64,000 nt of DNA, taken from Cerasibacillus quisquiliarum. GTDB lineage: Bacteria > Bacillota > Bacilli > Bacillales > Amphibacillaceae. The DNA lies in contig NZ_JACHHA010000005.1 of NCBI RefSeq assembly GCF_014202495.1, positions 1 through 64,000 on the forward strand, written 5' to 3'. Position 1 is the stretch's first letter. Each line of letters starts with the position of its first letter. The notes under the pieces are model-generated. The model was given only the letters and a program-made list of their open reading frames with translations, did no database searches and was not told the DNA's origin. Both the position numbers and the translations under genes were made by a program. Below are positions 55,853 to 64,000 of this stretch, in pieces.

Positions 55853-58594
55853 CTAATTTATTTGTTCTAACTGGGCTTCAATTTCTGTCATAATTTTAGC
55901 AGCTTTTTTCCAGTCTCCATTACTTAATGCCGTTCGATAGTCATCGAATAATTGAGATATTTCTTGAAGGATTGTTTCAGAATCCATTAACGATTCTTTT
56001 TCTCTCTTGTCTTGTTCTTTCTTCGTTTCTTTTTCTGATTTTGTTTCCACTTTGTGATTTGGGTCAACCAAGCTTAATATTTTATTTAATGATTTTTCAA
56101 ACGTTTCTTCCATGACAATATGTTCACCATAAGCCATTACAACTTGCTTCACTTCAGGAAGTGATGTTTCATTTGAGGATTCAATGTAAATAGGTTCGAC
56201 ATATAGTACCGTATCCTCGATTGGGATAGCTAATAAATTACCACGTATCACTTTGGATCCACCTTGAGCCCATAAATTCAATTGTTGCGAAATGACACTA
56301 TCCTGATTAATTCGATTTTCTATTTGCTGTGGTCCGTAAATATTTTTCTGTTTAGGGAAACGATAGACGAACATCTCACCATAATGTTCACCATCATTTC
56401 GTACACCAATCCACGCAATCATGTTCTGCCTTTTCTTCGGCGTATAAGGCATCATTAAAATAAATTCTTCTTCATTTTGATCAGGTAAAGCCATCGTTAT
56501 GTAATATGGATTCATTTCAATATCTTTGTTGAAGTACTTTTCCGTTGGAAACTGCCAATAATCTTCACGATTATAGAACACTTCTAAGTTTGACATATGA
56601 TACGTGCCATACATTTTCGCCTGAATTTTGAAGAGTTTCTGTGGATATCGAAAATGTGCTTTAACATCTTCTGGGATATCTTTTGTAAATAACTCAGGGA
56701 ATATACGTTCATATGTTTTTAGTAGTGGATCATCGGGATCAGCAATATAAAAGTTCACTTCCCCCGAGTACGCATCAATCATAACCTTAACGGAATTACG
56801 AATATAATTCTCATGTTTGGTATGTGGTTCGGAATATGGATATCTTTCTGCTGTTACATAAGCATCAATCATCCAAGCTAATGAACCATCGTCACGGATG
56901 AATATATAAGGATCTTCATCATATTCAAAGAAAGGAGCAATTTTATTCACTCGATCCATAATGTTGCGTGTCGCTAACAATTGGCTATCTTTCGTTAATT
57001 GGTCTGATACGAGCATGCGAAATGATCCTTCACTTATTGCAAATAAAACCTTATTTAATCCCTTTAGTGGAATACCCAAATCAGCTTCGTATCGATGTGT
57101 TTCATTTTCTTCTCCTTTCGGAAAATCAAATTCATCCACTTTAGAATTGACGATGACGTTCGGATAATCCTCTTCACCAAAGTATATTTGTGGCCGTTTA
57201 ATTTCAAACGCCCCTTCAGGTGGTAAGTTTTTCACCATATATTCTGGTTGGCCTTGCTTCGTTACTTTATTTACATGACTCATCGCTATTCCATAGCCAT
57301 GTGTATATCTTAAATTTCGATTAACCCATGTCTTAGCTTGTGATGGTAAATCATCCATACTTAATTCTCTCGCACCAATAAAAACTTGCTCATACTTTCC
57401 GTCAATTTTATAACGATCAATATCAACATTATTGAATTTATAATATGTTCTAAACGTTTGAATTTGATTATAAATATCTAATAATGGACGTGAATCATTT
57501 AAACGTACATTGTTTAAAGTCAACTCGTTTCGTTTTACCATATCATCGGTTAATGAGTAATTCCCTGGATGCTCCTTCACTTTAATATCATCAAGTCCAT
57601 AGGCAGCACGCGTAAACGTTAAATTATGCTTTAGAAAAGGTTCTTCTCGAACAAACTCATTTGGTGACACGATAAAACTTTGAACGATGATTGCAGCACC
57701 TTGGCCAATAATCAATAATGCTAAATAAAGAACGACTGGCTTTATCATTTCATGAATCTTTCCACTTGTTAACGCTACAATCATCCAGATTGAACCAATA
57801 ATTGCTACACCTGCTAATATATAACCTTTTGGAATATTAATTAATTTATCCGTATAACTTAATCCATGTACAACACTTTTCTGGAAAAGATTGACTGAGT
57901 CTGTTAGAACCGTTCCATATATGGATAAATAATGGAGTGCTGCAAAGAGAACCCCTAGAATAGCAAGCGTTATTCCCATATGTACTTGTGCTTGTCGATT
58001 ATCACGATAAATGTTAAAAACAGAATATGCAGCGATCTCAATCATGAAAAAAAAGATTGTTAAACCGAGTAAAACATAAACAATAAACTTTAAAAATGGT
58101 AATACAAACATATAGAACGATACGTCTAAATTAAAATATGGATCTTTAATGCCAAAAGACGTATGCTTTAAAAATTTCAAGGCAACTTCCCAGCCGATAC
58201 CTTGAACAATAACACTGCCTACTAACCCAATGATTAGAGTTATAAAAAGAATTATTAAATTCATCATTGGTTTTTTTTGAAGAATGGTGGATACTTGATG
58301 TGATCCGAAGTGACTGATATATACTCGACGAATCCAATGTAATGTTATCATAGTCGTTAAACCAAATAATATAAAACCAGTAAAACCTAATATAATTTTA
58401 CTAGACAAAACGGTTGTAAATACACGACCAAATCCTAATGTATTCATCCAAATATAATCTACAAACCATTTAAACGTTGGCCATCCGATAATGACAAGAA
58501 TAAAAAATATAGAAAGTGTCATTGCTAAGCGTTTACCAAAACGCCGCCATCTTTTTAATTGATCGATTTGAATTACTTTTCTAAAGTCCTCCAT
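55853..58594 (-). CDS. UPF0182 family membrane protein
   Basis: A 913-residue protein: seven or so membrane segments in the first 310 residues, then a large extracytoplasmic region (family block RNLRYTHGYGIAMSHVNKVTKQGQPEYMVKNLPP shortened here: TRLRYTHGYG-like RNLRYTHGYGIAMS, PEYMVKNLPP, YFGE, and PQQIENRINQD), ending with a Lys/Glu-rich segment and a short helix. Length matches the family. No function is established. GGGGGA precedes the ATG. Confidence 0.9.
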   Translation of the reverse strand: MEDFRKVIQIDQLKRWRRFGKRLAMTLSIFFILVIIGWPTFKWFVDYIWMNTLGFGRVFTTVLSSKIILGFTGFILFGLTTMITLHWIRRVYISHFGSHQVSTILQKKPMMNLIILFITLIIGLVGSVIVQGIGWEVALKFLKHTSFGIKDPYFNLDVSFYMFVLPFLKFIVYVLLGLTIFFFMIEIAAYSVFNIYRDNRQAQVHMGITLAILGVLFAALHYLSIYGTVLTDSVNLFQKSVVHGLSYTDKLINIPKGYILAGVAIIGSIWMIVALTSGKIHEMIKPVVLYLALLIIGQGAAIIVQSFIVSPNEFVREEPFLKHNLTFTRAAYGLDDIKVKEHPGNYSLTDDMVKRNELTLNNVRLNDSRPLLDIYNQIQTFRTYYKFNNVDIDRYKIDGKYEQVFIGARELSMDDLPSQAKTWVNRNLRYTHGYGIAMSHVNKVTKQGQPEYMVKNLPPEGAFEIKRPQIYFGEEDYPNVIVNSKVDEFDFPKGEENETHRYEADLGIPLKGLNKVLFAISEGSFRMLVSDQLTKDSQLLATRNIMDRVNKIAPFFEYDEDPYIFIRDDGSLAWMIDAYVTAERYPYSEPHTKHENYIRNSVKVMIDAYSGEVNFYIADPDDPLLKTYERIFPELFTKDIPEDVKAHFRYPQKLFKIQAKMYGTYHMSNLEVFYNREDYWQFPTEKYFNKDIEMNPYYITMALPDQNEEEFILMMPYTPKKRQNMIAWIGVRNDGEHYGEMFVYRFPKQKNIYGPQQIENRINQDSVISQQLNLWAQGGSKVIRGNLLAIPIEDTVLYVEPIYIESSNETSLPEVKQVVMAYGEHIVMEETFEKSLNKILSLVDPNHKVETKSEKETKKEQDKREKESLMDSETILQEISQLFDDYRTALSNGDWKKAAKIMTEIEAQLEQIN

Positions 58595-58709
58595 TATATT
58601 CCCCCTTCAAGATGTACTCCACTCTTTATCTTAACAAATGATTACAAGAGTTACATCTTTATTACGTCTAAAAATTTAAGATGTTTCAACAAAATCGCCT
58701 TTGTTAAAA

Positions 58710-58736
58710 AACCCTCCTTCAGCAAGAAGGAGGGTT
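58710..58736 (-). terminator. Terminator of the alcohol dehydrogenase gene
   Basis: AACCCTCCTT (58710-58719) and AAGGAGGGTT (58727-58736) with T-run on the minus strand. Confidence 0.9.
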
Positions 58737-58754
58737 AGATGTTTAGTTTAGTTA

Positions 58755-59912
58755 TTACATAGCATTTTTAATAATTTCTTCAACTTCTTCAAGTTTTGGT
58801 CGACGTGGGTTTGTTAGTGCTGTTGCATCTTTCATCGCGTTTTTAGCCAATGTTGGAATATCTTCCTCTTTAGCACCCATTTCTTTAAATCCAGATGGGA
58901 TTCCTAAGTCTTGTCCGAGTCTTACGATTGTGTCAATTGCAATTTGGGCGGCATCATAATCACTTAAACCTTCTACATTCTCCCCTAAGAATGAAGCAAT
59001 ATCAGCAAAACGCTCTTCCCTTGCAATTAAGTTAAACCGACACACATGTGGTAAAAGGATGGCATTACATACACCGTGTGGGAAATTATAGAATCCACCG
59101 AATTGGTGTGCAATCGCATGGACATAACCTAAACCTGCATTATTAAATGCCATTCCTGCTAACGATTGTGCATAAGCCATTTGTTCACGCGCTTCTAAGT
59201 CTTGACCATTAGCTACGGCACGTGGTAAATATTTTGGAATAATACGCATGGCTTGAATTGCAAGTGCATCTGTAATTGGTGTGGCATCAGTAGATACATA
59301 TGCTTCGATTGCATGTGTTAATGCATCAAGACCAGTTGCAGCTGTTAAACCTGCAGGCATTCCTACCATTAAATCAGGATCATTAATAGAAAGTGTTGGA
59401 GTGACATGTTTATCAACAATAGCCATTTTTACTTTACGAGCTGTATCTGTAATAATAGTGAATTTCGTCAACTCACTACCAGTACCTGCTGTTGTGTTAA
59501 TAGCTACTAAAGGTACCATCGGATTTTCAGATACGTCAACACCTTCATAATCATGAATTTTTCCGCCGTTTGCTGCTACTAAAGCAATCGCTTTACCAGC
59601 ATCATGTGAACTACCACCGCCTAATGTAACGATACTATCACATGACTCTGCTTTAAATGCTTTTAAGCCGTCTTCAACGTTTTTATCTGTAGGATTTGGT
59701 TCCGCTTTAGGGTATATTGCTACATCTACTCCAGCTTCACGAATCATTGTCGCAATTTTATCTGCAAGACCTAGTTGATGAAGTCCTTCATCAGTTACTA
59801 AAAGTGTTTTCTTAACACCTAATCCTTTAAGACGAGTACCTGCTTCATTAACTGAACCAGATCCGAATAAGTTTACGGATGGCATATGGAAAGCTGATTG
59901 TTTATTTGCCAT
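58755..59912 (-). CDS. Iron-type (group III) NAD-dependent alcohol dehydrogenase, B. methanolicus Mdh-like
   Basis: A 385-residue enzyme that oxidises small alcohols or reduces aldehydes with NAD(H). NAD motif GGGSSHDAGK (98-107); metal ligands Asp196 and His200 (GLDALTHAIEAYVS), His265 and His279 (YVHAIAHQFGG, FPHGVCNA). From memory of the B. methanolicus methanol dehydrogenase, long blocks are near-identical (for example ITDTARKVKMAIVDKHVTPT). Whether methanol, ethanol or another alcohol is the true substrate cannot be told. Strong AGGAGG before ATG. Monocistronic; no formaldehyde-fixing hps/phi genes are in the window. Confidence 0.92.
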   Translation of the reverse strand: MANKQSAFHMPSVNLFGSGSVNEAGTRLKGLGVKKTLLVTDEGLHQLGLADKIATMIREAGVDVAIYPKAEPNPTDKNVEDGLKAFKAESCDSIVTLGGGSSHDAGKAIALVAANGGKIHDYEGVDVSENPMVPLVAINTTAGTGSELTKFTIITDTARKVKMAIVDKHVTPTLSINDPDLMVGMPAGLTAATGLDALTHAIEAYVSTDATPITDALAIQAMRIIPKYLPRAVANGQDLEAREQMAYAQSLAGMAFNNAGLGYVHAIAHQFGGFYNFPHGVCNAILLPHVCRFNLIAREERFADIASFLGENVEGLSDYDAAQIAIDTIVRLGQDLGIPSGFKEMGAKEEDIPTLAKNAMKDATALTNPRRPKLEEVEEIIKNAM

Positions 59913-60232
59913 TTTATTTCCTCCTAATTTGTAGAAAAATGTTTAATCTCTATCATGATAGAAAACAAGTGGGAAAAATATCTTCTATATTCATTTTTCC
60001 AACTTAGTCATATTGTATACATAACAATTTTAAACATTTTATAACACGAAATTCAAACATCATGCTCATAACTTTACAAATTTATATAATTGAAATCAAA
60101 GTGAATTTTCCACCAATTGAAATCATCGTTTTATATACTACATAATGATTAAGTCAATTGACTGCTCAACACATCTAAATATGAGAGCAGCCATTCATAT
60201 ACAATTGCTTCTATCAAATTAAATATTGTCGT
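59913..60232. other. Intergenic region upstream of the alcohol dehydrogenase
   Basis: No gene seen in 320 bases. Near the dehydrogenase start is an inverted repeat, GGAAAAAT (59972-59979) and ATTTTTCC (59993-60000), extended by TAT/ATA, about 60 bases upstream of the ATG: a possible operator. A second, CTGCTC/GAGCAG (about 60164-60190), may weakly end the sulfurylase transcript; it lacks a T-run. Confidence 0.45.
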
Positions 60233-61957
60233 TTAAGCTTCATCGCTACCGCGGTAACGTTTATATGGCAATGGGTTCCATATTCGATATGATAATGTAT
60301 CTTTTTTCAATGATAAAGGAATATCTTCCATAATACGTTTGGCAACTTCTAACTCCTTTTCAGCCTCTTCTTTATCTTGATACATAAACTCATCTGAAGC
60401 TTTATCCGGTGCTTGCTTTACTTTCTCTTTCAAGTTCGCAACAACCATTTTTTGTTGTTTACGCATAGATTCACGTGCCTCCGTTTTCCATTCTGGTTGT
60501 AACGAACGGTTTATATCCGTTACATAACTAAATTCATCGAATATATCTTGATAAATTCTATTAGCATTCAATCGAACATCCATGACAGCTCTTTCCAAAT
60601 CTTGAATCGTTAATGCACTCATTTCTAATGGTTGTATGCGCTTCGTTCCCCCTAATTGAGCCGTTTCTAAGTAATAAGGAAATATACTATGAATGATTTT
60701 ACCGACTGGCAATATAGACTGATGATCATCATCTAATCCTTTCGGTTGTACACCTTGCATTGCAATGCGAGCTGATTCTGGGCGTACAATTTCCTTAGGT
60801 GGTAAAAATCCATGTCTTAGTAATTCACGAATCCCCGTACCCGAAATATGAATGCGAAAACGCATATCATGTGGACATGTTTGTTTCGTACCTAAACTAT
60901 CACAACGTGTACAATAAAAAACTTCATGATATAAACGTACGTCAATACCTAACTCCTCAGGTGTAAACTGTTCAAAAATCGTATGACTCGCATATTTATC
61001 ATAATAATCACCAATTCCGGCATGATCTCTTCCGATAAGGGCATGCGTACAGCCATAATTTTTCATGATTAAAGCATGTAAAACAGTTTCTCTCGGTCCA
61101 GCAAAAATATAAGTCACTCTTAATGGTGAAAGGACAGTGCGATTTTTAGGATAATACGTATTTAACACACTTCGGTAAGCTAACATCCGAAATTCATGTC
61201 TTGTATATTCCCGTTTTGCCATCTCAACTAGCGGTTGAATGAGTAACCCATCCAGCTCTTCTAATGCATTTTTATGAATGTATTCATGTCCCCGGTGTAA
61301 CGGATTAGCCCCTGTTATAAAACCACCGACAGAACGATATTTTTTCTCTTCATAGAATAAATACCACGTATCTTTTGGCTCCATGCGCATCTTTTCAAAA
61401 GGTCCCCAATGAACACGCCGTAATAATTGTATCGGACCTCCTAATGCAGTATCTCCCATTCGTCGATATATGGCATCGACACCAGGGTGATTTCGATCCG
61501 TCGTTCCAAAAAGATGGGAGGCTCGCATTTCTTTATTGTATGAGAAGATATCTTCTACTGTAAGTATAGCGACCGGTTCTTTACTTTCATCGGTAAGTAC
61601 GACTTCATCTCCAATTGAAAGTGATTGAATCACTGCCCTGTTCTTCTCACCTATTGGAGCAAAGCTTAATGGCACCGGCCAAATAACGCCATTTGCCAAG
61701 CGACCATGTTCTAGAACTGATTTGTAATCATCTTCATTCATAAACCCCTCATTAGGAGATAAAACACCTGTCGCTATCATCTCAAGTGTAATGACAGCTT
61801 CCAAATCAACCATAATTGTGGGCAGTTCTTTCGTTCTGTGATATGCCGCTTCTAGGTCATCCCCCTTCAATACACGATTAACTAATTTCCCACCATGTGG
61901 TTGCTGCGGATAATTTAAGTATGCCTGATTTTGTTCATTAATCAATTTTTCTATCAT
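60233..61957 (-). CDS. sat: Divergent ATP sulfurylase with C-terminal extension
   Basis: Sulfate adenylyltransferase homologue (ATP + sulfate to APS), 574 residues. PUA-like N-terminal part, then ANPLHRGHEY (217-226), GPRE (287-290), GRDHAG (309-314), zinc-type CTRCDSLGTKQTCPH (Cys349, 352, 361) and SGTGIRELL. The usual sulfate-binding QTRNP is TGANP here, with the Arg and Gln absent. About 175 residues follow the normal end (from about 400), helical and charged, with no Walker A and hence no APS kinase. No cysC, cysH or sulfate permease gene is adjacent. AAAGGAGGAG precedes the ATG. Confidence 0.85.
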   Translation of the reverse strand: MIEKLINEQNQAYLNYPQQPHGGKLVNRVLKGDDLEAAYHRTKELPTIMVDLEAVITLEMIATGVLSPNEGFMNEDDYKSVLEHGRLANGVIWPVPLSFAPIGEKNRAVIQSLSIGDEVVLTDESKEPVAILTVEDIFSYNKEMRASHLFGTTDRNHPGVDAIYRRMGDTALGGPIQLLRRVHWGPFEKMRMEPKDTWYLFYEEKKYRSVGGFITGANPLHRGHEYIHKNALEELDGLLIQPLVEMAKREYTRHEFRMLAYRSVLNTYYPKNRTVLSPLRVTYIFAGPRETVLHALIMKNYGCTHALIGRDHAGIGDYYDKYASHTIFEQFTPEELGIDVRLYHEVFYCTRCDSLGTKQTCPHDMRFRIHISGTGIRELLRHGFLPPKEIVRPESARIAMQGVQPKGLDDDHQSILPVGKIIHSIFPYYLETAQLGGTKRIQPLEMSALTIQDLERAVMDVRLNANRIYQDIFDEFSYVTDINRSLQPEWKTEARESMRKQQKMVVANLKEKVKQAPDKASDEFMYQDKEEAEKELEVAKRIMEDIPLSLKKDTLSYRIWNPLPYKRYRGSDEA

Positions 61958-62233
61958 CTTTCTCCTCCTTTTTCTTTAGGATAAGTCTCAAGGCAATGAA
62001 ATCTCATAAATCCCCCTTATTAAATAATAGCCATTTGCGTAAGCGGTTACATAGTTATATAACTTATATTTGCGCTAATTTATTTAATAATATATATATA
62101 ATTTATCGAATTGTCAAATATATTTTATTTTATAAAAATACCATATATTAGCTAGAAACAATTATAAAGACCTGGGGTATGCTGCATATTTTAAGCTAAA
62201 AATTATTTATTAATCATACATAACAGACAAAAT
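61958..62233. other. Intergenic region upstream of sat
   Basis: About 275 very AT-rich bases without a gene. CGTAAGCGGTTACA (62038-62051), 80 bases upstream of sat, differs from the cre consensus only at the first base and may bind CcpA. Confidence 0.45.
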
Positions 62234-62254
62234 ACGGAGCCCGCTAGACTCCGT
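62234..62254 (-). terminator. Terminator of the catalase-like gene
   Basis: ACGGAG (62234-62239) and CTCCGT (62249-62254), short GC-rich stem followed on the minus strand by ATTTTG. Confidence 0.55.
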
Positions 62255-62270
62255 GTTAATCTTTTCAATA

Positions 62271-64000
62271 TCATCTTCTATTCCAAAAACGTTGCTTAGC
62301 AATAGCAGATACAAATTCTTTATTAAAATTCGGATTATTTGTGGCGAAAATGACACCTTCTAAATTATTTTTTTCTGATGTTTGAATATAAGATTGACCA
62401 CTAGTGGCGACACCAATTGGTTTATAATGTTGATATGTGACACGGATGTAGTACATCATGTCTTGATTAAATTTATCTTGATTTTTAGAACGTCCACCTA
62501 CAACGTAAATCGAGTCTAACAAATATGGACTAGATGTAAGAAAGGTTTCATCAACTTTAAATTTCGTGCCATCTCTACCTGTAACAGTACCGAGCGTTTC
62601 GCTAATAATATAAATGAAAACGCCATATTCACGTAACAAATGAAGGACACTTTTTACTTCTTTACCATTAAAACCGTCCCCAATTAATATACCTACCCTT
62701 TGTGTATACGCGTAATGAGGGGTATTCATTTGACTAAGCGACGGGTATTTTATCGATACTGGAACATGCGAGCCACTCGGACGGTCTACGCCGATATTGT
62801 CTGCAACAATCGTTGCCATTTCCTTATCCACATGAACTAGCAAATCAACAACTTGCTGACGAACGGATTTCCTTTTCACACTTCCTACCTGAAAGCTAAG
62901 TGCTTCTATCGTGTGATGTTTTTCAACGGGGCTCAAACTATTCCAAAATATTCTCGGTTGTGTGAAAATATCGTTAAATGATTTACTTCTACCTCTTACG
63001 ACATGCCCTTCGACCTTTTTAGGATAATGAACATAGCCACCTTCTTCCGGAGGTGTTGTATATGGCGTGTTATTTGCGATTGAATTTTTATGATAATTAA
63101 CTTGATCAACATCAATACGATATCGCATATATCCCTTACGTTGATTATTATGAAACGGACAAAGTGGTCGATTAATTGGTAAATCTTGAAAGTTAGCACT
63201 GCCAAGTCGATGGTACTGTGCACTTTGATAAGCTATTAATCTGCCTTGTAAGACAGGGTCATTAGAAAAATCAATTCCTGGTACGACATTTGCAGGGTTA
63301 AAAGCGACTTGTTCTAATTCCGCAAATTCATTATCAACATTTTTATTTAAAGTCATCTTACCGATTATGTGAACAGGAACGAGTTCTTCTGGCCAAAACT
63401 TTGCCGGGTCAAGAACATCAAAATCAAATTTGAATTCATCCTCCATCGCAATCAACTGAACCCCTAATTCATACTCAGGATAAGCCCCTCTATCAATCGC
63501 CTCTCTTAAATCTCTTCGATGATAGTCAGGATCTATACCCCCTATTTTCTGTGCCTCATCTTGAAGCAAGGAGTGTACGCCGAGAACAGGCTTCCAAACA
63601 AATCTAACAAAAGTAGCTACACCTTCGTCATTAACAAATAAATACGTATTAATCGACCAAGATTCCATCATTCGGTAGTTTTTTATAATCCCTCTATCGG
63701 ACATAACCCACAACACCATATGAAGTGCTTCTTGATTATTTGCGACATAATCCCAGAAATTATCATGTGCTCCTGAAGCCGTTGGCATACCACTTCTTGG
63801 TTCTGGTTGATATGCATGGATTACATCAGGGAATTTCATCGGATCTTGATTAATTAATACTGGCATAGCGATTGTTGTTAAATCATAATTACCTTCATCT
63901 GTATAAAACTTAACACCCTTACAACGCAGATCTCTTGCTGTATCTTTAGAACCCCTATCTCCTTGAACAGTCGAAAAGCGAACAAATACGGGCGTCTTTT
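62271..64000 (-). CDS. Large-subunit catalase homologue with altered haem pocket (partial, runs off the right edge)
   Basis: The frame stays open to base 64000, so the N-terminus, including any distal His, is missing; the Met at 63866 is internal. About 576 residues are seen: catalase barrel ([76 protein letters not shown]), then a flavodoxin-like C-terminal domain ([15 protein letters not shown]) as in HPII and KatE. The haem-ligand Tyr is kept ([10 protein letters not shown]), but GNNIPVFF is TIAMPVLI, so the distal Asn is gone; YTDTQ is YQSAQ; GVHTF is SINTY. It may have little catalase activity or a different role. Confidence 0.85.
   Translation of the reverse strand, partial: KTPVFVRFSTVQGDRGSKDTARDLRCKGVKFYTDEGNYDLTTIAMPVLINQDPMKFPDVIHAYQPEPRSGMPTASGAHDNFWDYVANNQEALHMVLWVMSDRGIIKNYRMMESWSINTYLFVNDEGVATFVRFVWKPVLGVHSLLQDEAQKIGGIDPDYHRRDLREAIDRGAYPEYELGVQLIAMEDEFKFDFDVLDPAKFWPEELVPVHIIGKMTLNKNVDNEFAELEQVAFNPANVVPGIDFSNDPVLQGRLIAYQSAQYHRLGSANFQDLPINRPLCPFHNNQRKGYMRYRIDVDQVNYHKNSIANNTPYTTPPEEGGYVHYPKKVEGHVVRGRSKSFNDIFTQPRIFWNSLSPVEKHHTIEALSFQVGSVKRKSVRQQVVDLLVHVDKEMATIVADNIGVDRPSGSHVPVSIKYPSLSQMNTPHYAYTQRVGILIGDGFNGKEVKSVLHLLREYGVFIYIISETLGTVTGRDGTKFKVDETFLTSSPYLLDSIYVVGGRSKNQDKFNQDMMYYIRVTYQHYKPIGVATSGQSYIQTSEKNNLEGVIFATNNPNFNKEFVSAIAKQRFWNRR

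Noticed and set aside
61000-61957. APS kinase domain in the long sat gene
   Set aside because: No Walker A or other kinase motif exists in the extra C-terminal region or elsewhere in the protein.
62271-63866. Met at 63866 as the start of the catalase-like protein
   Set aside because: The upstream codons to base 64000 are open and match conserved catalase residues ([13 protein letters not shown]), so the gene continues beyond the window.

Overview
The window looks like chromosomal DNA from a low-GC, spore-forming member of the Bacillaceae, of the Oceanobacillus/Virgibacillus kind. The evidence is AT-rich sequence, strong AGGAGG-type ribosome sites with frequent TTG and GTG starts, spore genes (spoVAC-VAD-VAE, four YjcZ-type mini-proteins, a Spo0E-like phosphatase, a YhcN/YlaJ-type lipoprotein) and Bacillus subtilis-like gene order around pdhABCD-ykyA-def-rpoY-rnjA-ktrC and ykyB-ykuE. 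I saw no rRNA, tRNA, CRISPR array, insertion sequence or prophage. The only clear gene wreck is a PAS/EAL pseudogene at about 22.1-22.7 kb.

Layout. 0-1.7 kb: a two-gene ABC-2 exporter. 1.8-11.6 kb: the pyruvate dehydrogenase operon, YkyA lipoprotein, peptide deformylase, a 34-residue basic mini-protein, RNA polymerase epsilon, RNase J1 and the K+ channel gating subunit KtrC. 11.7-19.7 kb: a heterodimeric ABC exporter, a DHA2-type MFS pump, a CBS protein, a Tat-type phosphoesterase and YkyB. 19.8-24.7 kb: EamA transporter, FbpB-like and Spo0E-like small proteins, signal peptidase I, a 26-residue peptide, the EAL pseudogene, the Ktr/Trk membrane subunit and a YwpF-like protein. 24.8-27.1 kb: the spore DPA-channel operon. 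27.1-32 kb: oligopeptidase F, YceI, VanW, NDH-2. 32.6-34.2 kb: pyrP behind a PyrR-type attenuator. 34.2-39 kb: YhgE and its TetR regulator with three matching operators, then a DacB-like peptidase. 39.2-41.3 kb: NfeD and flotillin. 41.5-47 kb: an acyl-CoA synthetase behind a cre site, a DUF3231-like protein, an MFS pump and the FetAB-type exporter. 47-50.2 kb: YjcZ mini-proteins, a DUF421/DUF4363 pair and a YjaZ-like protease. 50.3-55.6 kb: a TsdA-like dihaem cytochrome, a CBS protein, an MFS pump, and an amidohydrolase paired with an unknown membrane protein. 55.8-64 kb: UPF0182, a B. methanolicus-type alcohol dehydrogenase, a divergent ATP sulfurylase and a catalase homologue that runs off the right edge.

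The points most worth a second look are at the right end. The catalase homologue keeps the catalase scaffold but has lost the distal asparagine motif and other haem-pocket signatures. The neighbouring ATP sulfurylase has an altered sulfate-binding motif and about 175 extra C-terminal residues that are not an APS kinase. Other leads are the acyl-CoA synthetase with Gly at the acetate-limiting Trp position, the three 23-bp TetR operators, the carboxypeptidase without a signal peptide, and several unlisted mini-proteins with strong ribosome sites. All functional statements come from reading motifs by eye; no database search was run.
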